Below are positions 17,953-26,590 of a DNA stretch of 50,014 bases, one piece after another. Below the pieces are notes generated by a model. That model was not told the origin of the DNA, did not search any database, and saw nothing but the letters and a program-made list of their open reading frames with translations. Position 1 is the first letter of the stretch; each line of letters begins with the position of its first letter. The stretch covers positions 1 through 50,014 of the forward strand of contig JAFQOI010000119.1 of the NCBI GenBank assembly GCA_017403285.1. The letters are read 5' to 3'. The DNA comes from a bacterium. GTDB taxonomy: Bacteria > Cyanobacteriota > Vampirovibrionia > Gastranaerophilales > Gastranaerophilaceae. Both the position numbers and the translations under genes were made by a program.

Positions 17953-18225
17953 ATGTACGAAGACGAAAAGCTTATTTGCGAAGATTGCGGAAGTGAATTT
18001 GTGTTTACGGCAGGTGAACAAGAATTCTATGCTCAAAGAGGTCTTGTTAACAAACCAAAACGTTGCCCAGAATGCAGAAAGACAAGAAGACAAAAAAATA
18101 GAAGAAAATTGTATGATGTAACTTGCTCAAAATGTGGTTGCCAAACGAAAGTCCCATTCAAACCAATTGAAGGAAAAGAAGTTTATTGTAAAGACTGTTT
18201 TGCAGCAATGAAAGAATCACAATAA
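17953..18225 (+). CDS. Small zinc-ribbon protein
   Basis: A 90-residue protein with paired zinc-binding knuckles: CEDCGSEF and CPECRK frame a probable zinc-ribbon of the zf-trcl type, then CSKCGC and CKDCF make a second site. Between them lies a highly basic KTRRQKNRRK stretch suggesting nucleic-acid contact. Function is unknown; related small proteins are common in anaerobes and cyanobacteria relatives. AAGGAGA lies 7 bases before the ATG. The gene has its own promoter and terminator, so it is monocistronic. Confidence 0.85.
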   Translation: MYEDEKLICEDCGSEFVFTAGEQEFYAQRGLVNKPKRCPECRKTRRQKNRRKLYDVTCSKCGCQTKVPFKPIEGKEVYCKDCFAAMKESQ

Positions 18226-18242
18226 GATATATTATTCATAAG

Positions 18243-18276
18243 AAAAAGAGATAACTTCAAAGTTATCTCTTTTTTT
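18243..18276 (+). terminator. Intrinsic terminator after the zinc-ribbon gene
   Basis: AGAGATAACTT (18247-18257) and AAGTTATCTCT (18260-18270) form a near-perfect stem extended by flanking A and T runs. A TATAAT at 18278-18283, just past the T run, may be the -10 for hom. Confidence 0.85.
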
Positions 18277-18315
18277 GTATAATAGACTTATAAATATTTA
18301 TAAAGAGAGGCCGAC

Positions 18316-19587
18316 ATGAGAAAACTTAAAATAGGTATTATTGGATTTGGAACAGTTGGAACTGGAGTATACAAAGTTCTTCAATCCATAAATAATATCG
18401 AAATAAAAAAAATTGCAGTAAAAAATATAAATAAAAAAAGAGAAATTGATAATTTCAACGAAAATTTATTAACTGCAGATGCATTTGAAATTGTGACAGA
18501 CCCCGAAATAGATGTTGTAATTGAAGTTGCTGGCGGTGTAAACCCTGCCTTTGACCTTTTAAAAACAGCAATAAACAACGGAAAACACATTGTTACCGCA
18601 AATAAAGAACTTCTTGCAAAAGAAGGAAGTGAATTATTTAAACTTGCTAAAGAAAAAAATGTTATCATTCTTTATGAAGCAGCAGTGGCAGGCGGAATCC
18701 CAATAATCATGCCTGTTAAAACAACTTTGTCTGCAAATAAAATCTCTAAAATTGCAGCAATTTTGAACGGAACAACAAACTACATTTTAACAAAAATGCA
18801 TGAACAAAACCTTTCTTATGATATAGCATTAAAACAAGCACAAGAACTTGGTTATGCGGAAACAGACCCAACTGGGGATGTTGAAGGATATGATGCATCA
18901 TACAAAATTGCTATCTTATCTACAATTTCATTTAATAAAAAAGTTTCAATTGACAAAATATACCGTGAAGGGATAACAAATATAAAAGCACAAGACATCC
19001 AATCAGCAAAAGATTTAGGATACAGAATCAAATTAATAGCAATGGGACAAGTACTTGCCGACGGAAAAATTGACGTAAGAGTACATCCTATGTTAGTTGC
19101 AGAAAAACACTTACTTGCAAAAGTAAACAACGCTACTAATTCAATTATGCTAACAGGTTATCCAGTAGGCGAATTGGTATTGACCGGACCAGGAGCAGGA
19201 GCAGAGCCAACGGCTAGTTCTGTGGTGGGAGATTTACTTATTTTAGCATCAGAACTAAATACAACGGAAAAACCTCTTCCACAAACCATTTGTAACCATG
19301 AAGAAATTGCAGACCAAATTGAAATTGGTGAAACATACAACGATTACTATATTTCAATTACTGCAAGCAACCACCCTGGTGCTATCGGTGTTATTGGAAC
19401 AATTTGTGGCAAAAACAATATAAATATTTCAACTATAATGCAAAAAGGTATTAATCCTGATAATACTGCACAAATTGTTGTTATTACCGAAACAAGCAAA
19501 GAATCAGATATACAAAATGCATTAAAAGAAATATTAGAATCAGACTGTATTAAGAATATTGATAACCTTTTAAGAGTTATGAACTAG
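18316..19587 (+). CDS. hom: Homoserine dehydrogenase
   Basis: Converts aspartate semialdehyde to homoserine with NAD(P)H, the branch point to threonine and methionine. The Rossmann motif is GIIGFGTVGTGVY (near 8-20). The catalytic region holds NGTTNYILTKM and GYAETDPTGDVEGYDASYK, with the conserved acidic and Lys residues. A C-terminal ACT domain (about 345-423, NHPGAIGVIGTI) suggests threonine feedback. GAGAGG lies 5 bases before the ATG. thrC follows after 9 bases; no thrB is in the window, so homoserine kinase must be elsewhere. Confidence 0.97.
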   Translation: MRKLKIGIIGFGTVGTGVYKVLQSINNIEIKKIAVKNINKKREIDNFNENLLTADAFEIVTDPEIDVVIEVAGGVNPAFDLLKTAINNGKHIVTANKELLAKEGSELFKLAKEKNVIILYEAAVAGGIPIIMPVKTTLSANKISKIAAILNGTTNYILTKMHEQNLSYDIALKQAQELGYAETDPTGDVEGYDASYKIAILSTISFNKKVSIDKIYREGITNIKAQDIQSAKDLGYRIKLIAMGQVLADGKIDVRVHPMLVAEKHLLAKVNNATNSIMLTGYPVGELVLTGPGAGAEPTASSVVGDLLILASELNTTEKPLPQTICNHEEIADQIEIGETYNDYYISITASNHPGAIGVIGTICGKNNINISTIMQKGINPDNTAQIVVITETSKESDIQNALKEILESDCIKNIDNLLRVMN

Positions 19588-19596
19588 GAGGAACAA

Positions 19597-20664
19597 ATGG
19601 AAAAAAATCATTATCAAGGTTTAATAAATAAATATAGAGAATATCTTCCCGTAACAGACAAAACACCTATTATTACTCTAAATGAGGGAAACACTCCTTT
19701 AATAAAAGCAGATAATCTTGCAAAGAAAATAGGGTTAAAAGCAAATGTATATTTGAAATATGAAGGTGCAAATCCTACAGGAAGTTTCAAAGACAGAGGA
19801 ATGACAATGGCTGTTACAAAAGCTGTTGAAGATGGTTCAAAAGCGATTATATGTGCATCAACAGGAAATACATCTGCAGCGGCTGCTGCTTATGGAGCAA
19901 AAGCAGGTGTTAGAGTTTTTGTTTTAATTCCTGATGGTTACATTGCACTTGGGAAATTATCTCAAGCAATGATGTATGGAGCAGAAATAATTGCAATCAA
20001 AGGCAACTTTGATGAAGCACTTGAAATGGTTATTGAAATTTCCAAAAATTCACCAATCACATTAGTAAATTCTGTAAACCCATACAGAATTGAAGGTCAG
20101 AAAACTGGCGCATTTGAAATCATTGAAGCACTTGGTGATGCACCAGATTATCACTTTATTCCAGTAGGAAACGCCGGCAATATCACCGCTTATTTCAAGG
20201 GCTACGAAGAATTTTATGCACTTAAGAAATCATCTCATCTCCCAAAAATGATGGGATATGAAGCAGAAGGTGCCGCTGCAATTGTTAAAGGGGAAAGAAT
20301 TTTAAAACCAGAAACAATCGCAACTGCAATAAGAATTGGGAACCCTGCGAGTTGGAAACAAGCAGAACGTGCTAGAGATTTATCAAATGGTACAATTGAT
20401 GCTGTTTCTGATGCTGAAATAATTGAAGCATACAAATTAATGGCATCAACTGAAGGTATTCTTGCAGAACCAGGAAGTGCTGCTTCTGTTGCTGGTTTAA
20501 TAAAAGCAAATAAAATGGGATTAATAAAAGAAGATTCTAATTGCGTATGTATCTTAACTGGTAATGGACTAAAAGATCCTGATAGTGCAATTAAATATTC
20601 TGCCGCAGAAGTTAAAAAGACAAATGCTGATTTAAATGATATTCTTAAGGTTATGAATATTTAA
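19597..20664 (+). CDS. thrC: Threonine synthase
   Basis: A PLP enzyme that turns O-phosphohomoserine into threonine. The PLP lysine is K65 in GSFKDRGMT, the phosphate loop region is [10 protein letters not shown], and the [14 protein letters not shown] segment is characteristic of the short (about 350-residue) class. AGGAGG lies 6 bases before the ATG. It is cotranscribed with hom and ends at a bidirectional terminator shared with prs. Confidence 0.97.
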   Translation: MEKNHYQGLINKYREYLPVTDKTPIITLNEGNTPLIKADNLAKKIGLKANVYLKYEGANPTGSFKDRGMTMAVTKAVEDGSKAIICASTGNTSAAAAAYGAKAGVRVFVLIPDGYIALGKLSQAMMYGAEIIAIKGNFDEALEMVIEISKNSPITLVNSVNPYRIEGQKTGAFEIIEALGDAPDYHFIPVGNAGNITAYFKGYEEFYALKKSSHLPKMMGYEAEGAAAIVKGERILKPETIATAIRIGNPASWKQAERARDLSNGTIDAVSDAEIIEAYKLMASTEGILAEPGSAASVAGLIKANKMGLIKEDSNCVCILTGNGLKDPDSAIKYSAAEVKKTNADLNDILKVMNI

Positions 20665-20678
20665 AAAATACAAAAATA

Positions 20679-20716
20679 AAAAAGAGGGAAGATTTAATAT
20701 CATCTTCCCTCTTTTT
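20679..20716. terminator. Bidirectional terminator between thrC and prs
   Basis: AAAAAGAGGGAAGAT (20679-20693) and ATCTTCCCTCTTTTT (20702-20716) form a perfect 15-bp stem around an 8-nt loop, with U runs on both strands. Confidence 0.92.
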
Positions 20717-20727
20717 ATTGATTATTC

Positions 20728-21738
20728 TTATTTGTCGTATTCTTTTTCAAATCCAAACAAAGAACTTACAGATTCTCCATCATGAATTCTTGAAATTGCT
20801 TCACCCAACAATGGTGCAACACTTAATTGTTTAATTTTTTCTGGTAAGAAATTTTTATTTAAAGGAATTGTATTTGTAACAATAACTTCTTTTATAGGCG
20901 CTTTTTCAAGTCTTTCAAGTGCAGGACCTGAGAATACGGGATGAGTTGCACATACATAAACATCCTTAGCCCCTTTATCTTTTAACAATTGAGCCGCGCC
21001 ACAAATTGTGCCTGCAGTATCAATAATATCATCAAACATGATACAAGTTTTATCTGCAATATCACCAATTATATTTACTGCTATTGCTTCATTATGGCGG
21101 TTTCTTCTCTTGTCTATAATTGCCATTGGACAATCCATTTGTTTTGCGAAATATCTTGAACGTGTAACACCACCCATATCAGGGCTTACAACAACCAAAT
21201 CATCTCTTGTTATTTCTAATTTTTTAACATAATCTACAAGAACATTTGTTGCATAAATATGGTCAACAAGAATATTAAAGAATCCTTGGATTTGACCTGT
21301 ATGTAAGTCCATAGCAAGAATTCTATCAGCTCCTGCTGTTGTCAAAAGGTCTGCAACAAGTTTCGCTGTAATTGCTTCTCTGCCTGAAGTTTTTCTATCT
21401 TGTCGCGCATAACCATAATATGGAATAACTGCTGTAATTGATTTTGCACTAGCACGTTTAAATGCATCAATTATGATTAAAAGTTCCATAAGATTTTCAT
21501 TAACAGGATTGCAAATTGGCTGAACAATAAAAACATCATCGCCTCTTATACTTTCTTGAACTTGAACATATATTTCACCATCGGCAAAATTCTTGACTAT
21601 CATAGGTCCAACTGTTGTTCCCAGATATTCTGCAATTTCTTCAGCAAGTCTCATATTTGAACGACCTGCAAATAGTTTTATGTCATGCGTTGGATTAATT
21701 GTTTTTTCGCCCTGTGGAAACGCCAATTCTAATTCCAT
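20728..21738 (-). CDS. prs: Ribose-phosphate pyrophosphokinase
   Basis: Makes PRPP from ribose-5-phosphate and ATP for nucleotide, His and Trp synthesis. The class I signatures are present: LFAGRSN near the N-terminus, PYYGYARQDRK (ATP and regulatory loop), DLHTGQIQGFF, and the PRPP-binding MFDDIIDTAGT. Length 336 is slightly extended at the N-terminus (MELELAFPQGEK). It starts one base after the glmU stop. The glmU-prs order is the same as in Bacillus (gcaD-prs). Confidence 0.97.
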   Translation of the reverse strand: MELELAFPQGEKTINPTHDIKLFAGRSNMRLAEEIAEYLGTTVGPMIVKNFADGEIYVQVQESIRGDDVFIVQPICNPVNENLMELLIIIDAFKRASAKSITAVIPYYGYARQDRKTSGREAITAKLVADLLTTAGADRILAMDLHTGQIQGFFNILVDHIYATNVLVDYVKKLEITRDDLVVVSPDMGGVTRSRYFAKQMDCPMAIIDKRRNRHNEAIAVNIIGDIADKTCIMFDDIIDTAGTICGAAQLLKDKGAKDVYVCATHPVFSGPALERLEKAPIKEVIVTNTIPLNKNFLPEKIKQLSVAPLLGEAISRIHDGESVSSLFGFEKEYDK

Positions 21739-21739
21739 T

Positions 21740-23059
21740 CTACTGCCTCCTGATAGCCTGTTTTACTTTTGCACTTACCCATCCAGAAATAACTTTCAAT
21801 GGAGAACGTGTTATTGCTAATGAATATGCCTCTACATCTTTTGTAATAACACTTCCTGCCGCAACTGATGCCATTTCATTTATGGTAACTGGAGCAACTA
21901 ATACAGAATTTGACCCTGTATTCGCCCCATCTTTTATTATTGTTTTACTTTTGACCTTAGAAATTGGATTATAATTTGCAGTTATAGTACCTGCACCTAT
22001 ATTAACTTTTGAACCCAATTCACTATCGCCAATATAACTCAAATGAGAAACATTTGTATTATCTTTAATAACTGACTTTTTAATTTCTACGAAATTACCA
22101 ATTCGTACATTGTTGCCTATTATCGCTCCATCTCTTATATGAGCAAATGGACCTATTTTACAATATTTTCCAATCGTATTCTTGCCTGTAATATACACAT
22201 TCGGCAATATCAAAGTATCTGCCCCAATAGAAGTTTCAGGAGAAATAAATGTTGAAGAAGGATCAACAATTTGAACACCATCTTCCATTAAACGCATAAC
22301 AGTTCTAGTATTCAATAATTTTGTTGCTTCTGCCAATTGAATTTTTGAATTAATACCAAAAATTTCATCATTATTTTCAAGAACATAAGACTGAACATTT
22401 AGTTTTTGTTCTACAGCCCATTTGACAATGTCTGTTAAATAATATTCACCTTGTGCATTATTATTTTTCAAGTTCTTAAAAGCAGGAAAAATAGTTTTCC
22501 AATTAATACAATATATTCCTGCATTTATCTCTTTAACTGCTTTTTGTTCTAATGTTGCATCTTTTTCTTCAACAATAGCAACAAATTTATCATTATCATC
22601 TCTAATAATTCTGCCATAATTTGTTGGATTATCAAAAATAGCAGACATTACGGTTAAATCAGATTTGTTTTTATCGTGTGTTTCGATAAAAGCCTTAAGT
22701 GTATCAGCCGTAATTAATGGGGTATCACCACATACAACAATGACATAACCATCAAAATCATTCAAAAATGGGGTTGCTTTATTAACCGCATCACCAGTCC
22801 CCAACTGTGGAGATTGCAATACACATTTAGCATTCTCACAATATGAATTTACAAAATTTTCAACTCTATCTGCTTCATGCCCAACAATAACAAAACTCTC
22901 ATCTATAAAACCAGTATTATTAACTGCATCTAATACATAAGCAAGCAATGGTTTATTAAATATTGAATGGAGAACCTTAGGAAGGTCAGACCTCATCCTT
23001 GTGCCTTTTCCAGCCGCAAGAACTATTGATTTGACTTTTTTCTTTAACATAAATTCCAT
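21740..23059 (-). CDS. glmU: Bifunctional UDP-GlcNAc pyrophosphorylase / GlcN-1-P acetyltransferase
   Basis: Makes UDP-GlcNAc for peptidoglycan and other envelope glycans. The N-terminal uridylyltransferase domain has VLAAGKGTRMRSDLPKVLH; the C-terminal half is a left-handed beta-helix of hexapeptide repeats with the acetyltransferase histidine in PFAHIRDG and the NIGAGTITANYN motif. Two ATGs (23059 and 23050) are possible; AAGGA stands 4 bases from the first and 13 from the second, so I keep the first. It is upstream of prs in the same transcript. Confidence 0.97.
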   Translation of the reverse strand: MEFMLKKKVKSIVLAAGKGTRMRSDLPKVLHSIFNKPLLAYVLDAVNNTGFIDESFVIVGHEADRVENFVNSYCENAKCVLQSPQLGTGDAVNKATPFLNDFDGYVIVVCGDTPLITADTLKAFIETHDKNKSDLTVMSAIFDNPTNYGRIIRDDNDKFVAIVEEKDATLEQKAVKEINAGIYCINWKTIFPAFKNLKNNNAQGEYYLTDIVKWAVEQKLNVQSYVLENNDEIFGINSKIQLAEATKLLNTRTVMRLMEDGVQIVDPSSTFISPETSIGADTLILPNVYITGKNTIGKYCKIGPFAHIRDGAIIGNNVRIGNFVEIKKSVIKDNTNVSHLSYIGDSELGSKVNIGAGTITANYNPISKVKSKTIIKDGANTGSNSVLVAPVTINEMASVAAGSVITKDVEAYSLAITRSPLKVISGWVSAKVKQAIRRQ

Positions 23060-23146
23060 TCTTTCCTTAATCTATACTACTATTTTTACATGAAAAATAA
23101 AACATGTTTTAAAGAAATATATCATATTTGATAAAAATTAATAATA

Positions 23147-23605
23147 TTATTTCGAGGAAAGAGGAATTTGTTCATCTACACATTTCGACTTGTCTTTACC
23201 CACATAATCTATTGAACAAATCTGAAAAATAGTTAATCCCAAATCAATATCTTTTATTCTTTTAACGTATTTTTTATCTGATTCTTTTTTTAGAATTATT
23301 GCAACAGCAGGTTTTTTGCCTGTTTTCTTGGCATAATACAAAGATTGCCCAATACTTTCTGCCCATTTTTTTGCATAATCAAATTCTATTGCATATTCAT
23401 CTGTCAAACAATCAATCCTTGTTTTATCAGGAAGAACGTACTCAATATTGCCAGAACAATATTTTTGTACATAATCCTTTTCATGCATAACAGTATTTGC
23501 ATCAACTCTTTTTTGGGGATTCAGATCTACTTCTGTTAAAGAGAAAAAAATCAAACACAATGCAAGTATTATAAAAATAAAATCTATAAATCCCTTTTGT
23601 TTCAT
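23147..23605 (-). CDS. Exported small protein with a possible nuclease-like fold
   Basis: Roughly 152 residues. It begins with a hydrophobic signal or anchor helix (FIDFIFIILALCLIFF), so the body is probably periplasmic. The core RIDCLTDEYAIEFDYAKKW then ESIGQSLYYAKKTGKKP resembles a family of small exported proteins I have seen in Proteobacteria, possibly related to the PD-(D/E)XK fold; catalysis is not established. Three Cys in the mature part may pair. I chose the ATG at 23605 over an in-frame TTG at 23626, because a strong promoter places the transcript start on that ATG. There is no Shine-Dalgarno. Confidence 0.75.
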   Translation of the reverse strand: MKQKGFIDFIFIILALCLIFFSLTEVDLNPQKRVDANTVMHEKDYVQKYCSGNIEYVLPDKTRIDCLTDEYAIEFDYAKKWAESIGQSLYYAKKTGKKPAVAIILKKESDKKYVKRIKDIDLGLTIFQICSIDYVGKDKSKCVDEQIPLSSK

Positions 23606-23611
23606 AAGTAA

Positions 23612-23640
23612 ATTATAAAAAAGCAATCAAAATTTGTAAA
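23612..23640 (-). promoter_or_regulatory. Promoter giving a leaderless transcript
   Basis: On the minus strand: TTTACA (23640-23635), a 17-base spacer, TATAAT (23617-23612), then six bases and ATG at 23605. The expected +1 is the A of the start codon. The near-consensus elements and the absence of a Shine-Dalgarno agree with leaderless translation. Confidence 0.75.
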
Positions 23641-23704
23641 TTAGATGTCAAATTATATTTTCACAAGTTTTAAAAATTTTGTATATCAAGAGAGAGAAAA
23701 TGAA

Positions 23705-25651
23705 ATGAATATAAGACCTACATCCTATAAAACAAATTTCGGAAGAGCGTTTACAACAGAAGAAACTATTGCTTATTCAAAATTACTTAATGAATCAAGA
23801 AACAATCTTGGATTAAAAGATACATCAAGTATAATTTTTGATTTTAATGTTCCATCAAAAGATGGGCAAAACCCAGCGATTGGAACAACATGGTCATCTT
23901 CAATGATACCATTCATAAATTTTGTAAAAAACATGACAGGAATGAATTCAATCCAACTTGCACCGCAAGGCAAAATAAAACAAGGAAATACATCCCCTTA
24001 TTCTGGTACTACATTTGCATTTGGAGAACATATAATTGATTTGGCAAAACTTACAACTTCAGAATATGGAAATTTACTTCCAATTTCTCTTCTTTTAGGA
24101 ATAGACAAGAAATATCCAAAAGACAGACAAACAAGAGAATATAAAACTGATTATCCTTTTGTATTAGGTACATATAATGAACAAGGCATTCAAGAAAAAT
24201 CTCTTCAAATTGCATTTAAAAACTTCAAAACAAAAGTAGAAGAAGAAAATCCTTCAATCAAAAAATTAAATAAAGAATTTTCAATTTTTAAAGAAAAAAA
24301 TGCGAAATGGCTTGAAAAAGAAGCATTATTTATCTCACTAACAAAATTATATGGAAATGATGATTTTGAAACTTGGAGCGAAATAGATAAAAATCTATTT
24401 AGCCAATTAACAAGTGAAGAAAGCAGACAAGAAAGAATTTCAGAATTAAAAACTCAATTCAAAAATGACATAGAATTTGAAGAATTTAAACAATTTATTG
24501 CAGATAAACAACAAAAAGAAAGTCATAAAACGCTAAACGAAGAAGACATTAAACTATATGGCGATTGTTTACTCGGATTTTCAAGAAGTGAAATGTGGGC
24601 AAATAAAGATTGTTTTAGAAAAAACTTATATTATGGCGGACCTGACCCAAATTGCCCTGAAACAAACTATATCCAAACATGGGGACTTCCTGCACTTGAT
24701 TATACAAAACTAGGAGAATGCTCTAGTAATGGAGATACTTCAAAACTTGGCATTGTTGGACAACTCCTTTTCGACAAATATACAACATTTTTTGAAAGAT
24801 ATGATGGAATAAGAGTAGATGCTGCTTGGCAATTTATAACTCCATTTATTTATCAGGAAACTAATGGTAATTTTGAAGAAATCAAGATGCCAGAAGTTAA
24901 TAATACTATTTTTAACATCATGAACGCCGCACAAAAGAAATTAAATGAACAAAATACAATAATGCTTGAGATGCTAGGACTATCCGCAGACAAAGGCAGA
25001 GCGGCAACATTAAACAAATACCCTCATTTATATTCAACAGCTTACGCCGAATATGATGAATCTCCTGCTAAATTTTTAGAAAAAGGTTATAAAGACGGTA
25101 TGTTTTATGCTGGAGTTGGAAATCACGACAATGACTCTTTAATAAATATGGCTCTTGATTCCGAAAAAAGAGATTTGCACTTATTTGGGCTGAAAAGAGA
25201 TTATAACCTAAATGAAAATTCTCTAAAATTTGAAAGCCAAGAATACAAGCAACAGTCTAGAAAAGAACAAAGATTGGAAGATTTTAGAACAGCAAAACTT
25301 GCAGAAGTCTTTACCTCTCAAAAACAATTTTTCACGCTTCCTGACATGTTTGGAATGGCAGAAAGAATAAATATTTCTGGGAAAGCGGATGAAAGCAATT
25401 GGTCAGTCAGAATTCCTACAAATTATGAAAGATTCTATTTTACTCAATTATCAAACGGTTATGGAATGAACATGCCAAAAATTTTAGCAATGGCAATGGA
25501 AATGAAAAACTCAAATAAAGACCAAACACTAATTAATAAATGTCATGAAGCAGCAGAAATATTGAGACAAAAAGGACCAATGACGCAATATGAAGCAGAC
25601 ATAGCAGATAGAGAAGGACAAATTGGACAGAAATTTGAATTTTCAATATAA
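23705..25651 (+). CDS. 4-alpha-glucanotransferase (GH77, MalQ-like)
   Basis: A divergent GH77 amylomaltase of 648 residues that would transfer maltooligosaccharide segments between glucans. GH77 landmarks: GDCLLGFSRSEMWAN, YIQTWGLPALDY, IRVDAAW with nucleophile D372, MLEMLG with acid/base E422, and GNHDND with D475, then PDMFGMAERIN and SNWSVRIP. The N-terminus MNIRPTSYKTNFGR carries the xFG peptide seen in other genes here. I start at 23705, where AGAGAGA lies upstream, and not at the ATG at 23645, which lacks a ribosome site. It is divergent from the leaderless gene and monocistronic. Confidence 0.9.
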   Translation: MNIRPTSYKTNFGRAFTTEETIAYSKLLNESRNNLGLKDTSSIIFDFNVPSKDGQNPAIGTTWSSSMIPFINFVKNMTGMNSIQLAPQGKIKQGNTSPYSGTTFAFGEHIIDLAKLTTSEYGNLLPISLLLGIDKKYPKDRQTREYKTDYPFVLGTYNEQGIQEKSLQIAFKNFKTKVEEENPSIKKLNKEFSIFKEKNAKWLEKEALFISLTKLYGNDDFETWSEIDKNLFSQLTSEESRQERISELKTQFKNDIEFEEFKQFIADKQQKESHKTLNEEDIKLYGDCLLGFSRSEMWANKDCFRKNLYYGGPDPNCPETNYIQTWGLPALDYTKLGECSSNGDTSKLGIVGQLLFDKYTTFFERYDGIRVDAAWQFITPFIYQETNGNFEEIKMPEVNNTIFNIMNAAQKKLNEQNTIMLEMLGLSADKGRAATLNKYPHLYSTAYAEYDESPAKFLEKGYKDGMFYAGVGNHDNDSLINMALDSEKRDLHLFGLKRDYNLNENSLKFESQEYKQQSRKEQRLEDFRTAKLAEVFTSQKQFFTLPDMFGMAERINISGKADESNWSVRIPTNYERFYFTQLSNGYGMNMPKILAMAMEMKNSNKDQTLINKCHEAAEILRQKGPMTQYEADIADREGQIGQKFEFSI

Positions 25652-25665
25652 TATGCAAATAAAAC

Positions 25666-25692
25666 AAAAGAGCCCCTTTCGAGGCTCTTTTT
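25666..25692. terminator. Bidirectional terminator after the GH77 gene
   Basis: AAAAGAGCC (25666-25674) and GGCTCTTTT (25683-25691) pair around CCCTTTCGA-type loop sequence, with a T run on the plus strand and A-rich flank giving U on the other. It separates the GH77 gene from the convergent Gly-rich gene. Confidence 0.8.
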
Positions 25693-25716
25693 ACATGTGT
25701 ATTAAGGAGTATAAAA

Positions 25717-26526
25717 TTAACCAAGGTTTTGTAATTTTTCTTTCATACCTTCAACATCATCTTTTAACATTTTCTTAACTACGTCGTTTTGAGCATCTAA
25801 CATTTTAACGACTGTTTCAATATTTTTAATCTTATTTTCTAAAACAACGTCAGCATTATTTAAAATACTACTTGAAACTTTTTGATAAGCAGCAAGTGGA
25901 GCACTTGAAATACCTTGAAGTAAGTTACCAATTAAGGTTGTTCCCAAACCAAATGAATCCAAATATGGAGACATTGCTTGTAAAATACCACCAAAACCAG
26001 ATATAACACCAGCAGCAGGAAGTAAGAAACTATCACCAAACCCAAAACCTGATGCCAAACCTGCGGTATATGTTAAAGCATTAACACCTGCAGAACCTGC
26101 AACTTCAGCAACAGAAGTCAATGAGGACGCACCACCAGTTAGATATCCTGCTTGAGATGTTGTACCAAAACCTTGTATAACGTTGGCTGCACCACCAGTA
26201 AATCCTGGGTATTGAGATAAAGAACCAATACCAAAAGCAGAATTTGTTCCACTTGTTAAATTAGATGGTGTCCAATATGAAGTACCAGGAATGTTTAAAG
26301 CAGTACCACCACCCATTGCAGACATAAATGAACTTGGAGCAATCATACTTGCAAGCTTCCAAAGGAAACTGCCCGCTGTACCAAATCCAGCGCCATCAGA
26401 TGCAGCACCAGAAACAGTTATATCTCTTAATAGGTCATATGTTTCAAATAATACAGCTTTTGCATCGCCGCTTAAACCGCCATATTTATTAGAAATAACT
26501 AAATAACTGTCATTTTTATAACTCAT
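25717..26526 (-). CDS. Gly/Ala/Ser-rich protein with C-terminal coiled coil, unknown
   Basis: Not recognised. The 269 residues have a short N-terminal region (MSYKNDSYLVISNKYGGLSG), a long low-complexity Gly/Ser/Ala/Thr-rich middle (about 40-210) with repeated GFG, TGGA and FGIG-like motifs, and a Lys/Glu/Val-rich C-terminal coiled coil (about 225-269). There are no cysteines and no signal peptide, a composition common in structural or surface proteins. AAGGA lies about 10 bases before the ATG. It follows the filament-like gene by 64 bases in the same direction, so the two are probably coexpressed. Confidence 0.75.
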   Translation of the reverse strand: MSYKNDSYLVISNKYGGLSGDAKAVLFETYDLLRDITVSGAASDGAGFGTAGSFLWKLASMIAPSSFMSAMGGGTALNIPGTSYWTPSNLTSGTNSAFGIGSLSQYPGFTGGAANVIQGFGTTSQAGYLTGGASSLTSVAEVAGSAGVNALTYTAGLASGFGFGDSFLLPAAGVISGFGGILQAMSPYLDSFGLGTTLIGNLLQGISSAPLAAYQKVSSSILNNADVVLENKIKNIETVVKMLDAQNDVVKKMLKDDVEGMKEKLQNLG

Positions 26527-26590
26527 CTCTTACATTCCTTACCTGTGTTTTTTGATGTTTGCTTACTGCCTTTTCAAAACATTTGCACTA

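Noticed and set aside
23645-23704. Upstream ATG start for the GH77 gene
   Set aside because: No ribosome site is seen before it; the ATG at 23705 has one and gives an N-terminus matching the xFG pattern.
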